A DNA stretch of 29,916 bases, from NCBI GenBank assembly GCA_001778545.1, contig MFHJ01000025.1:1-29916 (forward strand). The letters run 5' to 3'. Positions 1 to 7,313 of this stretch are shown here, piece by piece. The position numbers and the translations under genes were made by a program. Below the pieces are notes generated by a model that searched no databases, was not told the origin of the DNA, and saw only the letters and a list, made by a program, of their open reading frames with translations. Position 1 is the stretch's first letter, and each line of letters opens with the position of its first letter. Origin of the DNA: Candidatus Giovannonibacteria bacterium RIFCSPHIGHO2_02_43_16 (lineage in GTDB: Bacteria > Patescibacteriota > Minisyncoccia > JACPKW01 > UBA11713).

Positions 1-14
1 TCATGTTTGATAAC

Positions 15-974
15 TTATTTTTTATCCAAAGCTTTTATCCCCGGTAATGTTTTATGAACCAGATATTCCAGCATAGCGCCGCCTCCCGTGGAGACAAATA
101 TATTTTTTGGAAGTTTCTTGCCGGAGGGTAAACACGCCAGCGTATCTCCTCCTCCAATTATCACTTGGGCTTTTGCTTTGGATAAAATCGAGATGAGTTT
201 TTTTGTTCCGCGAACATGGCCTTTTTCAAGATATCCCAAGGGCCCGTTCCAGACAATAAATTTTGAATTCTTAATTATCCTCCCCCATTCCGAAAAACTC
301 TCCGGGCCGACATCAAGAACTTTTTTACCGGACGCGACGACTTGGCTAGGCAAAACCAATTTCTTGGAAAAAAGCGGCTCGCGGCCGAGTATGAAAAGAT
401 TCAGTAAAACTCCGCCGAGAAGCACGTGGTCAAATTTCGGCAAAAGTTTCCTTAAAATCGGCAATTTCGTTTCAACCTTCCCTCCTCCTAGAACCAAGGT
501 CGCTGGATGCCTAGGATTAAAAACTTTTGAAAGATTTTTAATTTCCTCCTCGAATCTGAACCCAATATAAGAAGGGAGGAATTTTGGAAGAAGGACAATT
601 GAGGCATGCTCGCGGTGCGATACGGGGAAAGCTTCATTTACATATATGTCGCCGAGGCTTGCCAAATATTTCGCGAATTTTAGACTGTTTTTTTTCTCAC
701 CCGGAAATTTCCTTAAATTTTCGAATAGCCTAACTTCGTTCATCGGCAAACTTTTTTTTAAATACGGGAGGAGAATTTTAGAGCTCGGAATCCTGCCGTC
801 GTTTTCCTCAATATGAGTAAGTAAAATAACTTTTGCCTTCTTGGATAGAAGGTACTCGATTGTTGGGACGATTTTCTCGATCCTCAATTCGTGCGGCCTG
901 ACAGGAAAAACATTGAAATCCACGCGCATCAAGACAGTCTTACCGCTCACGTCCGCGTTTTCCAAGCTCTTCAT
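15..974 (-). CDS. pgk: Phosphoglycerate kinase, shortened form
   Basis: Interconverts 1,3-bisphosphoglycerate/ADP and 3-phosphoglycerate/ATP in the cytoplasm (lower glycolysis). Visible PGK signatures: RVDFN near residue 17, ENLR, the substrate-binding SHREH segment (family AHRAH), LGGGKVETK, GPLG, GGGDT and STGGGAMLEYL at the C-terminus. At 319 residues it is about 75 shorter than usual. By eye the losses fall in two places: the stretch before ENLR, and the roughly 40 residues between the GGxxxxxF helix and GPES. The usual HLGRP motif reads THIEENDGR, so one substrate-binding Arg is shifted or lost. The start ATG overlaps the tpiA stop (ATGA), the last step of a five-gene operon. The family is certain; activity is inferred from the retained active-site residues. 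Confidence 0.93.
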   Translation of the reverse strand: MKSLENADVSGKTVLMRVDFNVFPVRPHELRIEKIVPTIEYLLSKKAKVILLTHIEENDGRIPSSKILLPYLKKSLPMNEVRLFENLRKFPGEKKNSLKFAKYLASLGDIYVNEAFPVSHREHASIVLLPKFLPSYIGFRFEEEIKNLSKVFNPRHPATLVLGGGKVETKLPILRKLLPKFDHVLLGGVLLNLFILGREPLFSKKLVLPSQVVASGKKVLDVGPESFSEWGRIIKNSKFIVWNGPLGYLEKGHVRGTKKLISILSKAKAQVIIGGGDTLACLPSGKKLPKNIFVSTGGGAMLEYLVHKTLPGIKALDKK

Positions 975-1723
975 ATAGTATCTGCTATTTCTAAAATTTT
1001 ATTGAATTCTCTCGCGTCCAAACTAGCCTTGCCGACTAAAACTCCGGATCCCCCTTTGACTTCAAGAAATCCTTTTGCGTTTTTCGCGTTAACTGACCCG
1101 CCGTAAATTATCGGCAAGCGAAGTGCCGCCGATTTTCCCCAAACGTCAAGCACGGTACGCCGAATAAAAATTGACATCTCAAAAAAATTCTGCGGCGTAT
1201 CCGCCTTTCCTTTTGAATGAGAGGAAATCGCCCAGACCGGCTCATAGGCGATGATGGTTTTCGAGGCAAAATATCTCGGGATTCCTCGAAGCGCTTTTTT
1301 AATTTGTTCTCGGACGATATGCGGAAACGCCTCTTGGCTTTTCTCTTTCTCGCCTACGCACAATACGGACTTCAATCCTCGAAACAGCGATTGATATAGC
1401 TTTTCGCGAATAACATCATCTCCTTCTCCAATCTCCCTTCGTTCAGAATGGCCTATTATCGCGTAAGAAACTCCTACCCCCTTGAGCATTCTTGCAGAAA
1501 TTTCTCCTGTCCATGGACCGCCGTCATCTTTAGCTACATCTTGTGCTGCTAACTTTATCTTCCCTGCTGATTTTAAAAGCGGGAGATATATGAATGGCGG
1601 CGCTATAACAGTTTCAACGCCTCTTAATCTCGCGGCCCTGCTTTTAATTTTAGCGAAAATAGCTTGCGCTTCTTTTACAGTCTGAGGGGCCATTTTCCAG
1701 TTAGCAATAACTAGTTTCTTCAT
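971..1723 (-). CDS. tpiA: Triosephosphate isomerase
   Basis: Interconverts dihydroxyacetone phosphate and glyceraldehyde 3-phosphate. The 250-residue length is normal for the family. The catalytic set is complete: Lys10 in ANWKM, His92 in IGHSERR and Glu161 in AYEPVWAIS, with the phosphate-gripping YGGSV (207-211) and GVLVGKASL (227-235). It lies 4 nt after the DedA gene and overlaps pgk by 4 nt, so it is expected to be co-transcribed and translationally coupled to pgk. No Shine-Dalgarno site is evident. Confidence 0.97.
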   Translation of the reverse strand: MKKLVIANWKMAPQTVKEAQAIFAKIKSRAARLRGVETVIAPPFIYLPLLKSAGKIKLAAQDVAKDDGGPWTGEISARMLKGVGVSYAIIGHSERREIGEGDDVIREKLYQSLFRGLKSVLCVGEKEKSQEAFPHIVREQIKKALRGIPRYFASKTIIAYEPVWAISSHSKGKADTPQNFFEMSIFIRRTVLDVWGKSAALRLPIIYGGSVNAKNAKGFLEVKGGSGVLVGKASLDAREFNKILEIADTI

Positions 1724-1727
1724 AGAC

Positions 1728-2342
1728 TCATTTTTTTATAAAAATTTCTCGGTTTTTAATTACATGAAATATGCTGGGCAAGGTAGATACTATAATTATA
1801 CCTACTACAACCTCGACAATATAGCGCTCGGCATTAGGAAACAAATTCCCCAAATAATATCCAAATAACGTGACGCCGACCCCCCATAAAAGCGCCCCGA
1901 GGAAATTATAAAATAGAAAAATTCTGTAGTTCATGGCGCCGACGCCCGCCAAAATCGGAGCAAAAGTCCGCACTACCGGCAAAAATCTTGCAAGCACGAT
2001 CGTTTTTGGGCCATACTCTTCAAAAAAAACTCTCGACTTCTCCAAATATTCTTTATGAAACAATAAAGATCTTTCTTTTCTGAAAATAGCCGGGCCGACT
2101 TTCTTTCCGAAAAAATATCCGAAATTATCCCCCAAAACCGCGCCGACAAAAGAAATAAAAACTAAAACAAATATATTTAAATATCCTTGAGAAGCAAGAA
2201 ATCCAGCAGTAAACAATAGGCTGTCGCCCGGAAGAAAAAAACCGACAAAGAGACCTGATTCGGCAAAAACTATTCCGAAAATCCCCAAATACCCAACAGC
2301 TTCAATTAGAGCGCGCACATCCAGCCCCAAAAAACTAATCAT
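1728..2342 (-). CDS. DedA family integral membrane protein
   Basis: A 204-residue polytopic membrane protein of the DedA/SNARE-associated superfamily. Members are implicated in lipid carrier or phospholipid flipping and membrane homeostasis, but the substrate of this one is not known. Seen: an N-terminal hydrophobic helix, FAESG then FFLPGDSLLF (the E-x3-G...PG motif), a second GDNFGYFFGKKVG segment, the conserved ARFLPVVRTFAPILAG re-entrant motif, and two C-terminal hydrophobic helices. It overlaps galT by 8 nt. Sitting in an operon with a glycosyltransferase it might help recycle a polyprenyl carrier, which is inference only. Confidence 0.88.
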   Translation of the reverse strand: MISFLGLDVRALIEAVGYLGIFGIVFAESGLFVGFFLPGDSLLFTAGFLASQGYLNIFVLVFISFVGAVLGDNFGYFFGKKVGPAIFRKERSLLFHKEYLEKSRVFFEEYGPKTIVLARFLPVVRTFAPILAGVGAMNYRIFLFYNFLGALLWGVGVTLFGYYLGNLFPNAERYIVEVVVGIIIVSTLPSIFHVIKNREIFIKK

Positions 2343-3279
2343 ATCTCGCTTTTTTTAAAATACTGGTTGCTTCTTCTGGCGGAACTTTTATCACCTCCAT
2401 GCCCGATCCCAGCTCGAGCCCTCCCCAAATATTCGTTCGCGGAAGTATTTCCATATGCCAATGATAATGGCTTACATCTTTTACTTTTGCGGGCGCGGTA
2501 TGGATAAAAAAATTATAATCTGGATTATTCATTCCATTTTTCACTTTCGCGAAAACTACTTTCATAATATCCGAAAGGCTTATTTTCTCATCGTCTGACA
2601 TTTCCTCGAAATTTGAATTGTGGCGCAGTGGATAAATTCTAGTTTCGAATGAAACATGGGACGCGTAAGGAGAAATTGCAACAAACAAATCATTCTTAAA
2701 AATAATTCGTTTCTTGTCTTTAAATTCTTTCTTCAGTAAAACGCAATGAACGCATTTTTTATGTTTATGAAAATATCTTGTTGATCCGGAAAGGCTCCGA
2801 AAAACGTCGAGCGGAATAATTGGAAGAGCTAAAATCTGCGAATGCGGATGGGCAACGGTCGCTCCGGATGAAGGCCCGTGGTTATGGAAAATCAAAATAT
2901 ATTCGATGCATTTTTCGGCTTTCAAGGCCGAATATCTTTGTAAATAAGCTTCTATGACGAGTTGGATTTCTCGCTGCGTCATAAAACCCAAAGACCGATT
3001 ATGATCTCTTGTTATTAACACCTCTTGAAATCCAATTCCTCCCATTTTTTGATAAGGGCCCTCGGCAATAGGCATCGGGCAGATTTTATGCGGAGTTAAA
3101 ATCGGGAATTTATTTGGGATTGCTGTGACAAATTCAGAAGACAAATTTTCAAAAGGGCAATTTTTTTTGGGCGCAGGTTTGGCTTTTTTTACGGCGAAAA
3201 AATTGGGCTTTTTTTTGAGTCCGCCCGCGACCAGAAGCCACTCGCCCGAAACTATATCTTTTCGAAACTCCGAAGCCAT
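2335..3279 (-). CDS. Galactose-1-phosphate uridylyltransferase-like HIT protein
   Basis: Nucleotidyl transferase of the GalT branch of the HIT superfamily. Seen: the family opening RKDIVSGEWLLVA, the active-site stretch from Asn133 to HPHSQ (144-148) with His146 as the expected nucleophile, a CVHC pair near 176-179 that could bind zinc, and a C-terminal HYHWHMEILPR (271-281). The 314-residue length is somewhat short of typical class I GalT (about 340). No galK or galE is in the window, so the true acceptor sugar is open; an ADP-glucose phosphorylase or another hexose-1-phosphate nucleotidyltransferase is a real alternative. Its ATG overlaps the glycosyltransferase stop. Confidence 0.8.
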   Translation of the reverse strand: MASEFRKDIVSGEWLLVAGGLKKKPNFFAVKKAKPAPKKNCPFENLSSEFVTAIPNKFPILTPHKICPMPIAEGPYQKMGGIGFQEVLITRDHNRSLGFMTQREIQLVIEAYLQRYSALKAEKCIEYILIFHNHGPSSGATVAHPHSQILALPIIPLDVFRSLSGSTRYFHKHKKCVHCVLLKKEFKDKKRIIFKNDLFVAISPYASHVSFETRIYPLRHNSNFEEMSDDEKISLSDIMKVVFAKVKNGMNNPDYNFFIHTAPAKVKDVSHYHWHMEILPRTNIWGGLELGSGMEVIKVPPEEATSILKKARYD

Positions 3280-4022
3280 TATGATTTATATTTCCCCATT
3301 AAAAAATTCAAGCGGATTTTAATAGTTTCGAGAAGAACTTGGAAATATGAAAAAAGATTTACGGTGCTAGAAGGATCATTTATCCAGTGAGCAGGTATTA
3401 TTCCTATCTTATAGTGCAAGAATTTAGCGATGGCAAGAACTTCTATATCAAATCCGAAACGATTAATCTTCGTGCGTGAAAATATATTCTCCGCCGCATG
3501 GTCGCGAAATGCCTTAAAGCCGCATTGGGTATCCCAAATCCCGCGAACCGCGACAAGTTGTATAAAAAGATTCCCCATGTTTCCTGCAAGCCGCTTCAAG
3601 AAAGGCTGCGGGTATTCCTGCTTTGCGCCTTCGGCGTCTTTATTGTCCCTTGAACAGATAACTACATCGTAGCCTTTGTCGAATAGCGGGCGCATCTTGT
3701 CAAAATGTGAAATATCTGTGGAATTATCAGCATCGGCAAAAAGTCGTATTCTCCCTTTGGCATGGAGCATGCCTTCCCGCACTGTGAAACCTTTGCCGCG
3801 GTTATTGCGGCGCTCAATAATTTTCACATTTTTAATCTCGGAGGAAAGTTTTTTGGCGACCTCTATAGTATTGTCCCTTGGGCCGTCCGCGGCGATTATT
3901 ATCTCATATGAAAAAGGCTTTGTAGCAAAATATTCTTGAAACCTCTTTAAGGTTTTAGTAAGCCGGTTTGCTTCATTATAAGCAGGGACGATTACAGAAA
4001 GATATACATCTGGCTCTGCCAT
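3279..4022 (-). CDS. Family 2 glycosyltransferase (polyprenyl-phosphate glycosyltransferase-like)
   Basis: GT-A fold glycosyltransferase of 247 residues. Seen: the nucleotide-sugar binding start VIVPAYNEANR (10-20), AADGPRDNT (44-52), the metal-binding DAD at 97-99 in LFADADNST, and DTQCGFKAFR further on. This is the layout of dolichyl/polyprenyl-phosphate glucosyl- or mannosyltransferases (ALG5/DPM1 type). No clear transmembrane helix follows the catalytic domain, so it is probably peripheral. First gene of the GT-galT-DedA-tpiA-pgk operon, with a candidate extended -10 box only 7 nt upstream of the ATG. Donor and acceptor cannot be told from sequence. Confidence 0.85.
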   Translation of the reverse strand: MAEPDVYLSVIVPAYNEANRLTKTLKRFQEYFATKPFSYEIIIAADGPRDNTIEVAKKLSSEIKNVKIIERRNNRGKGFTVREGMLHAKGRIRLFADADNSTDISHFDKMRPLFDKGYDVVICSRDNKDAEGAKQEYPQPFLKRLAGNMGNLFIQLVAVRGIWDTQCGFKAFRDHAAENIFSRTKINRFGFDIEVLAIAKFLHYKIGIIPAHWINDPSSTVNLFSYFQVLLETIKIRLNFLMGKYKS

Positions 4023-4029
4023 TACTAAA

Positions 4030-4040
4030 ATTCTATCACA
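4030..4040 (-). promoter_or_regulatory. Candidate extended -10 box, glycosyltransferase operon
   Basis: Minus strand reads TGTGATAGAAT, an extended -10 (TGn plus TAGAAT), ending 7 nt before the ATG at 4022. This spacing places the start of transcription at or next to the ATG, so the mRNA would be leaderless. No convincing -35 box was seen. Confidence 0.45.
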
Positions 4041-4047
4041 AAACGCA

Positions 4048-4812
4048 TTATTTGCTGGTTAATATTTCAGCCCCATTTTTGGTCACGACCATGGTATGCT
4101 CAAAATGGGCGGCGCGCGAACCGTCTTTTGTTTTCCACGTCCAACCGTCCTTTGCAAGATAAAGTTCGTAATTCCCTTCGGTAACCATGGGCTCGATCGC
4201 GATTACCATATTTTCCTTAAGCGTGGCTCCTTCGCCAGATCTCCCCCAATTCGGGATCTGAGGATCTTCGTGAACCTCGTAACCGACACCGTGCCCGACT
4301 AATTGCCGGACAACCCCAAAACCATATGCTTCTATAAAATTCTGCACAGCCTCTCCAATATCTCCGGTCCTGACTCCCGGATGCACTATAGAAATAGCAA
4401 GCTCAAGGGCTTCTTTTGTTACCTTAATTAATTTTTCCCCGACCGGGTCGGGGCTCCCGATTGAAACCGTCTCCGCCATATCCGTAAAAAGATTTTTATA
4501 TTTCATGCCGATATCTAATCCAACAATATCGCCTTTTCTTAATTCTCTGCTGGATGGGGGCGCGTGAACGACTTCGTCGTTTATAGAGATGCAAACTGTC
4601 CCGGAAAACGGGTTCTTGTCTCCTGCTGTTTTATAGCCCTTAAAAGCGGGCTTCCCACCCGCGTCTAGAATTAATTTTTCCGCGAGCTTATCGAGATCAA
4701 TCGTCGCAAATCCGGGCTTTGCTTCCTTCTTTAAGCTATCTAAAATGGCGGCTAATTTTCTGCCGCCTTCGCGCAATTTTTCAATTTCTTCCGCGGTTTT
4801 TATCTTAATCAT
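4048..4812 (-). CDS. map: Methionine aminopeptidase, type I
   Basis: Removes the initiator Met from nascent proteins. A 254-residue pita-bread fold enzyme with all five metal ligands visible: Asp100 (GLDIG), Asp111 (FTDMA), His174 (GHGVG), Glu207 (IEPMV) and Glu238 (FEHT); His83 sits in the NDEVVHAPP substrate loop. It overlaps adk by 4 nt, the classical secY-adk-map order, although secY is separated from adk here by other genes. infA, rpmJ, rpsM and rpoA, which often follow map, are not in the window. A perfect 7-bp hairpin (4437-4453) lies inside the gene without lengthening the protein. Confidence 0.97.
   Translation of the reverse strand: MIKIKTAEEIEKLREGGRKLAAILDSLKKEAKPGFATIDLDKLAEKLILDAGGKPAFKGYKTAGDKNPFSGTVCISINDEVVHAPPSSRELRKGDIVGLDIGMKYKNLFTDMAETVSIGSPDPVGEKLIKVTKEALELAISIVHPGVRTGDIGEAVQNFIEAYGFGVVRQLVGHGVGYEVHEDPQIPNWGRSGEGATLKENMVIAIEPMVTEGNYELYLAKDGWTWKTKDGSRAAHFEHTMVVTKNGAEILTSK
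4437..4453. repeat. Perfect CCCCGAC/GTCGGGG hairpin inside map
   Basis: CCCCGAC, a 3-nt loop CGG, then GTCGGGG. The arms are identical to those of the hairpin at 24188-24206 ahead of the second GIY-YIG gene. Map has its normal length across this stretch, so this copy may be a chance G+C-rich codon run and not an insertion. Confidence 0.4.
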
Positions 4813-5402
4813 TTCTTAGAAAAGTAATTCTCAATCCCCGCCTCGAGCCTGGCAAAAATTTCTTCCCTAGACCCTTCCCCGTCAACTTCAATAAGCCTGC
4901 CCTCCTTTTTATAGTGCTCAATTATTGGCATGACGTCATCTTCAAACCAATCGAGCCTGGAATCTACACTTTTTTCAGTATCGTCTCCGCGCTTTCGCAA
5001 CAAAAGCCGTTTTTTCGCCTCTTCTCTTGAAACCATAATGTGAACCCCAACGGGCTTGGCCCTCCCTAAAAATTCTGAAGCCCGGTCTTCAAGCTCCGCT
5101 TCTTCTAGTCGCCGCGGACTTCCGCTTGAAAAAAGGATTTCATTGCTTTTTACCAAATCGCGCGAATACGAAAGCCACGCGAAAAATGACAGCCAGCCCG
5201 GCGTGAGTTTCCCGGTATCCAAAATCTCTTTCACCTTTTTCCCTAAAATCGTTTCCTTCTTGGCAATTTCTCGCAAAATGTTTCCAGTATTGGTTTCGAT
5301 CGCACCAGCTAAATCCGGCCGGCGCATCAGCATCTCAATTTGCGTGTCCTTCCCCGACCCCGATCTCCCCAGAAACATTAAAGTTGTGGATTTAGGGATC
5401 AT
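4809..5402 (-). CDS. adk: Adenylate kinase / nucleoside monophosphate kinase, LID-less
   Basis: Phosphoryl transfer between ATP and AMP. Seen: the P-loop GRSGSGKDT (12-20; usual GxPGSGKGT), TGNILREI (AMP-site Arg), SGSPRRLEEAE (94-103; usual GFPR), and RGDD (138-141) followed by SRLDWFE. The roughly 30-residue LID domain that normally lies between LLxRxxGR and RxDD is missing, so this is a short-type enzyme (197 residues). GKDT and GSPR are unusual variants, leaving room for another NMP preference. The start overlaps the toxin-like gene stop as ATGA, so translation of adk is probably coupled to it. Confidence 0.88.
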   Translation of the reverse strand: MIPKSTTLMFLGRSGSGKDTQIEMLMRRPDLAGAIETNTGNILREIAKKETILGKKVKEILDTGKLTPGWLSFFAWLSYSRDLVKSNEILFSSGSPRRLEEAELEDRASEFLGRAKPVGVHIMVSREEAKKRLLLRKRGDDTEKSVDSRLDWFEDDVMPIIEHYKKEGRLIEVDGEGSREEIFARLEAGIENYFSKK

Positions 5403-5671
5403 TTTCGTCGTCTATAAATCTTATCTCTGATATCGATATAGTGTACCGTAATAATCCTTCTCTGAAACTCTATTTTGTAAAGCGCGCGCCAATTTCCTAT
5501 TCTCAATTTAAAGAATCCTTTCCAATCTCCTCCCAGAGGAAGTGGCGTTGCGTCATTGAAATTTTTTGCGAGCCAATCTAGTCTATCAATAATTCGGCGG
5601 CGTATAGGCCTCCCGAACTTAGCCAACCCATTTTCGGCTTCTCCGGTAAATTCAACCTGCCATTCTTGCAC
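5399..5671 (-). CDS. RelE/ParE-family toxin-like protein
   Basis: A basic protein of 90 residues from the chosen GTG; a longer TTG start at 5686 would overlap the upstream gene by 10 nt. The GTG lies 6 nt after the upstream stop. It shows the RelE/ParE pattern: an N-terminal strand WQVEFTGEAE, a helix with RRRIIDRLDWLAKN, a central PLGGDWKGFFKLRIGNWRAL strand pair, and the C-terminal YKIEF...VHYIDIRDKIYRR. RelE members cleave mRNA on the ribosome and ParE members poison gyrase; which applies here is unknown. It is cotranscribed with, and overlaps (ATGA), the essential gene adk, which is unusual for a toxin. Confidence 0.75.
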   Translation of the reverse strand: MQEWQVEFTGEAENGLAKFGRPIRRRIIDRLDWLAKNFNDATPLPLGGDWKGFFKLRIGNWRALYKIEFQRRIITVHYIDIRDKIYRRRK

Positions 5672-5676
5672 AGATA

Positions 5677-5868
5677 TTAGTAGCAATTCTTTTTAATTTC
5701 GGCAAGAGAAGTTCTTTTTTTTGATGAAGTCGATTTTCGAAGCTTATTTTTCACGCCCTCTGTTAATTCCAGCCCGAAATCTGGGTCAGATAAAACTCGC
5801 TGCACTGCGCGAATAGCCGCTCGTTCAGCAATTTCTTGAATTTTTTTCTCTTGGAGTGAGGTTGCCAT
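5677..5868 (-). CDS. Putative antitoxin of the RelE/ParE-like pair
   Basis: A 63-residue, charged, probably helical protein directly upstream of the RelE-like gene. I recognise no defined DNA-binding fold. The assignment rests on size, gene order (antitoxin first) and the C-terminal TSLAEIKK segment, which resembles the toxin-wrapping tail of RelB/Phd-type antitoxins. First gene of the unit antitoxin-toxin-adk-map, with a candidate extended -10 box 6 nt before its ATG. Confidence 0.6.
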   Translation of the reverse strand: MATSLQEKKIQEIAERAAIRAVQRVLSDPDFGLELTEGVKNKLRKSTSSKKRTSLAEIKKNCY

Positions 5869-5874
5869 GTGTTA

Positions 5875-5885
5875 AACCTATCACA
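5875..5885 (-). promoter_or_regulatory. Candidate extended -10 box, TA-adk-map unit
   Basis: Minus strand TGTGATAGGTT ends 6 nt before the ATG at 5868. It shares TGTGATAG with the box before the glycosyltransferase gene. The hexamer itself (TAGGTT) is a poor match, so the weight comes from the shared TGTG extension and spacing. Confidence 0.35.
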
Positions 5886-5909
5886 AACCTAACAAAAAAT
5901 CAATCTATT

Positions 5910-6029
5910 CTATACCACATCCTTGAGATAGCATTTTTCACAATAAACAATCTCCGGTCTCTCCGGGGCATATGTAGTCTCAAAACTATTATCGCAATGA
6001 TTCTCGCCGTGTTCATACGCGTAGAATAA
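5910..6029 (-). pseudogene. C-terminal relic of a zinc-ribbon protein
   Basis: An open stretch of 39 codons without any start codon. It reads as clearly protein-like sequence: ENHCDNSFETTYAPERPE, then IVYCEKCYLKDVV and a TAG stop. The YAPERPEIVYCEKCY signature matches, from memory, the zinc-ribbon tail of a group of CPR hypothetical proteins. It lies in the same frame as the 404-residue gene upstream, but three stops (TAG, TAG, TAA at 6047-6030) separate them. Best read as the surviving end of a gene whose 5' part was lost or replaced. An RNA-level explanation (readthrough) is less likely. Confidence 0.5.
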
Positions 6030-6044
6030 TTAAATCTATTTCTC

Positions 6045-7259
6045 CTATTTCGGATCGTTAACTAAAAAATTATATTGCTTCCCATTGTATTTATATATAA
6101 TCTCGTAGCCGCGAGAAATGCTATCTTTATAAACTCTACAAAACGGATTGCTATAATCCCAATAACCGAGACCTATTTCTTCGATTTTTATTTTTGCCTG
6201 TTTATCGCCGAATGCGTCCAACCTAAAATTCAATACACCAGCGCTTTTTTGATCTGGTAACCATATTTCTCCTATAAATGTCTTAGTTGGTAGAGCATAA
6301 GCTTCATCCAATCCATAAATTTTTTGCCCCTCGTATATTACAGTCAAAAAACCACCGGGCACCCCACGTTGTCCATCGCCAATAAATTCATAAGTCATCT
6401 CACCAATATTTAAAGGATAAGCCCCCCGAAATCGAATACCAATATATGCAGGGGACTTTGGTGTTGCAGTTAATTCTATAATTCCTTCTTTTTCATTATA
6501 GTTAACAACTCCGGTTTTGCTATTTAGCGATTCACCAGCAATTTTATCAAAAAATTGAATTTTCTTTAGAGTACAGTATGATGGGCTGGAAATAGCATCA
6601 TTTGTAGATATACGTTCGATTTTATCATTTGAGAAATTTAGAAAACTCACTAAATATCCCCTTGTTGCTGATTCTGCGTTATTGTAAAAACTATTGCCCT
6701 TGGCGTTATCGGCTTCTCTCGGGTTTTGATCATAAATTGCGCGGACATCCGCAATTTCAATATTAGATTTTACATTCCTGTTCAGTGGGTCCAATCTAAA
6801 TTCGACCATATGCTTTCCAGGCAATTTTTCCTTAAAGTAGACCATATAATAAACTTCTTTCTGTAGAGGCACACCGTGAAAATATTCCTGTCTTAAAAAA
6901 GTATTTTCGTAGATTATTCCTATAGATTCTCCATCAATTGAAATAGTCAATGCGCCTCTGGATTCATATGCGCCTATGAATTTTGATTTGAAAGTAAGTA
7001 AATTTATTTTATCCTTCGAATCTATAGTGGTTTTAATAAACACTGGCTCGCCCCTCGGCTTCTCCGTCGGCTTTTGGGTGACAGTAGTAGTGCTTGCCTT
7101 GGGCTGAACGTTATTTTCTTGAGATTTTGCGCTAATAACCGGTTCTTTGGGCGATTCGTTTTTTTTCTCAAAAACATAAATACCTCCAGCTATCGCCACG
7201 CCGAAAACCAATATTGCTATAAGGATGGCTAGGATGCTGAAACCCTTATAATGTAGCAT
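6045..7259 (-). CDS. Membrane-anchored secreted protein of unknown function, pilin-like N-terminus
   Basis: A 404-residue protein not recognised as a known family. Residues 5-30 (KGFSILAILIAILVFGVAIA) form one transmembrane helix preceded by a short basic stretch. The G-F junction resembles a type IV pilin or pseudopilin leader, but the Glu expected at +5 is Ala, as in some minor pseudopilins. Residues 33-75 are a Pro/Ser/Thr/Lys-rich linker, and the rest looks like beta-rich extracellular domains with alternating strands and no catalytic motif I can name. It lies just after secY but has its own candidate promoter 6 nt before the ATG. Codon use is visibly more A+T-rich than in the ribosomal genes. 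Confidence 0.75.
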   Translation of the reverse strand: MLHYKGFSILAILIAILVFGVAIAGGIYVFEKKNESPKEPVISAKSQENNVQPKASTTTVTQKPTEKPRGEPVFIKTTIDSKDKINLLTFKSKFIGAYESRGALTISIDGESIGIIYENTFLRQEYFHGVPLQKEVYYMVYFKEKLPGKHMVEFRLDPLNRNVKSNIEIADVRAIYDQNPREADNAKGNSFYNNAESATRGYLVSFLNFSNDKIERISTNDAISSPSYCTLKKIQFFDKIAGESLNSKTGVVNYNEKEGIIELTATPKSPAYIGIRFRGAYPLNIGEMTYEFIGDGQRGVPGGFLTVIYEGQKIYGLDEAYALPTKTFIGEIWLPDQKSAGVLNFRLDAFGDKQAKIKIEEIGLGYWDYSNPFCRVYKDSISRGYEIIYKYNGKQYNFLVNDPK

Positions 7260-7265
7260 GATTTT

Positions 7266-7276
7266 ATTCTACCACA
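7266..7276 (-). promoter_or_regulatory. Candidate extended -10 box, 404-residue protein gene
   Basis: Minus strand TGTGGTAGAAT ends 6 nt before the ATG at 7259. It has the same TGTGnTAGAAT form and spacing as the boxes at 4030 and 5875, predicting a leaderless transcript. Confidence 0.45.
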
Positions 7277-7313
7277 GCGAGCTAGTTCTATTTGAGATCG
7301 TAGATTGCGAGCG

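Noticed and set aside
971..973. Recoding of TGA as Gly, as in Gracilibacteria and Absconditabacteria
   Set aside because: TGA ends tpiA, rpsG, the toxin-like gene and others in correct positions, so the standard code holds.
4437..4453. Hairpin in map as an insertion of the repeat family
   Set aside because: The arms match the family, but Map has normal length here, so insertion cannot be argued; kept only as a hairpin.
6030..6047. Readthrough or recoding joining the 404-residue protein to the zinc-ribbon frame
   Set aside because: Three in-frame stops (TAG, TAG, TAA) separate them, and TAG and TAA end other genes normally in this window.
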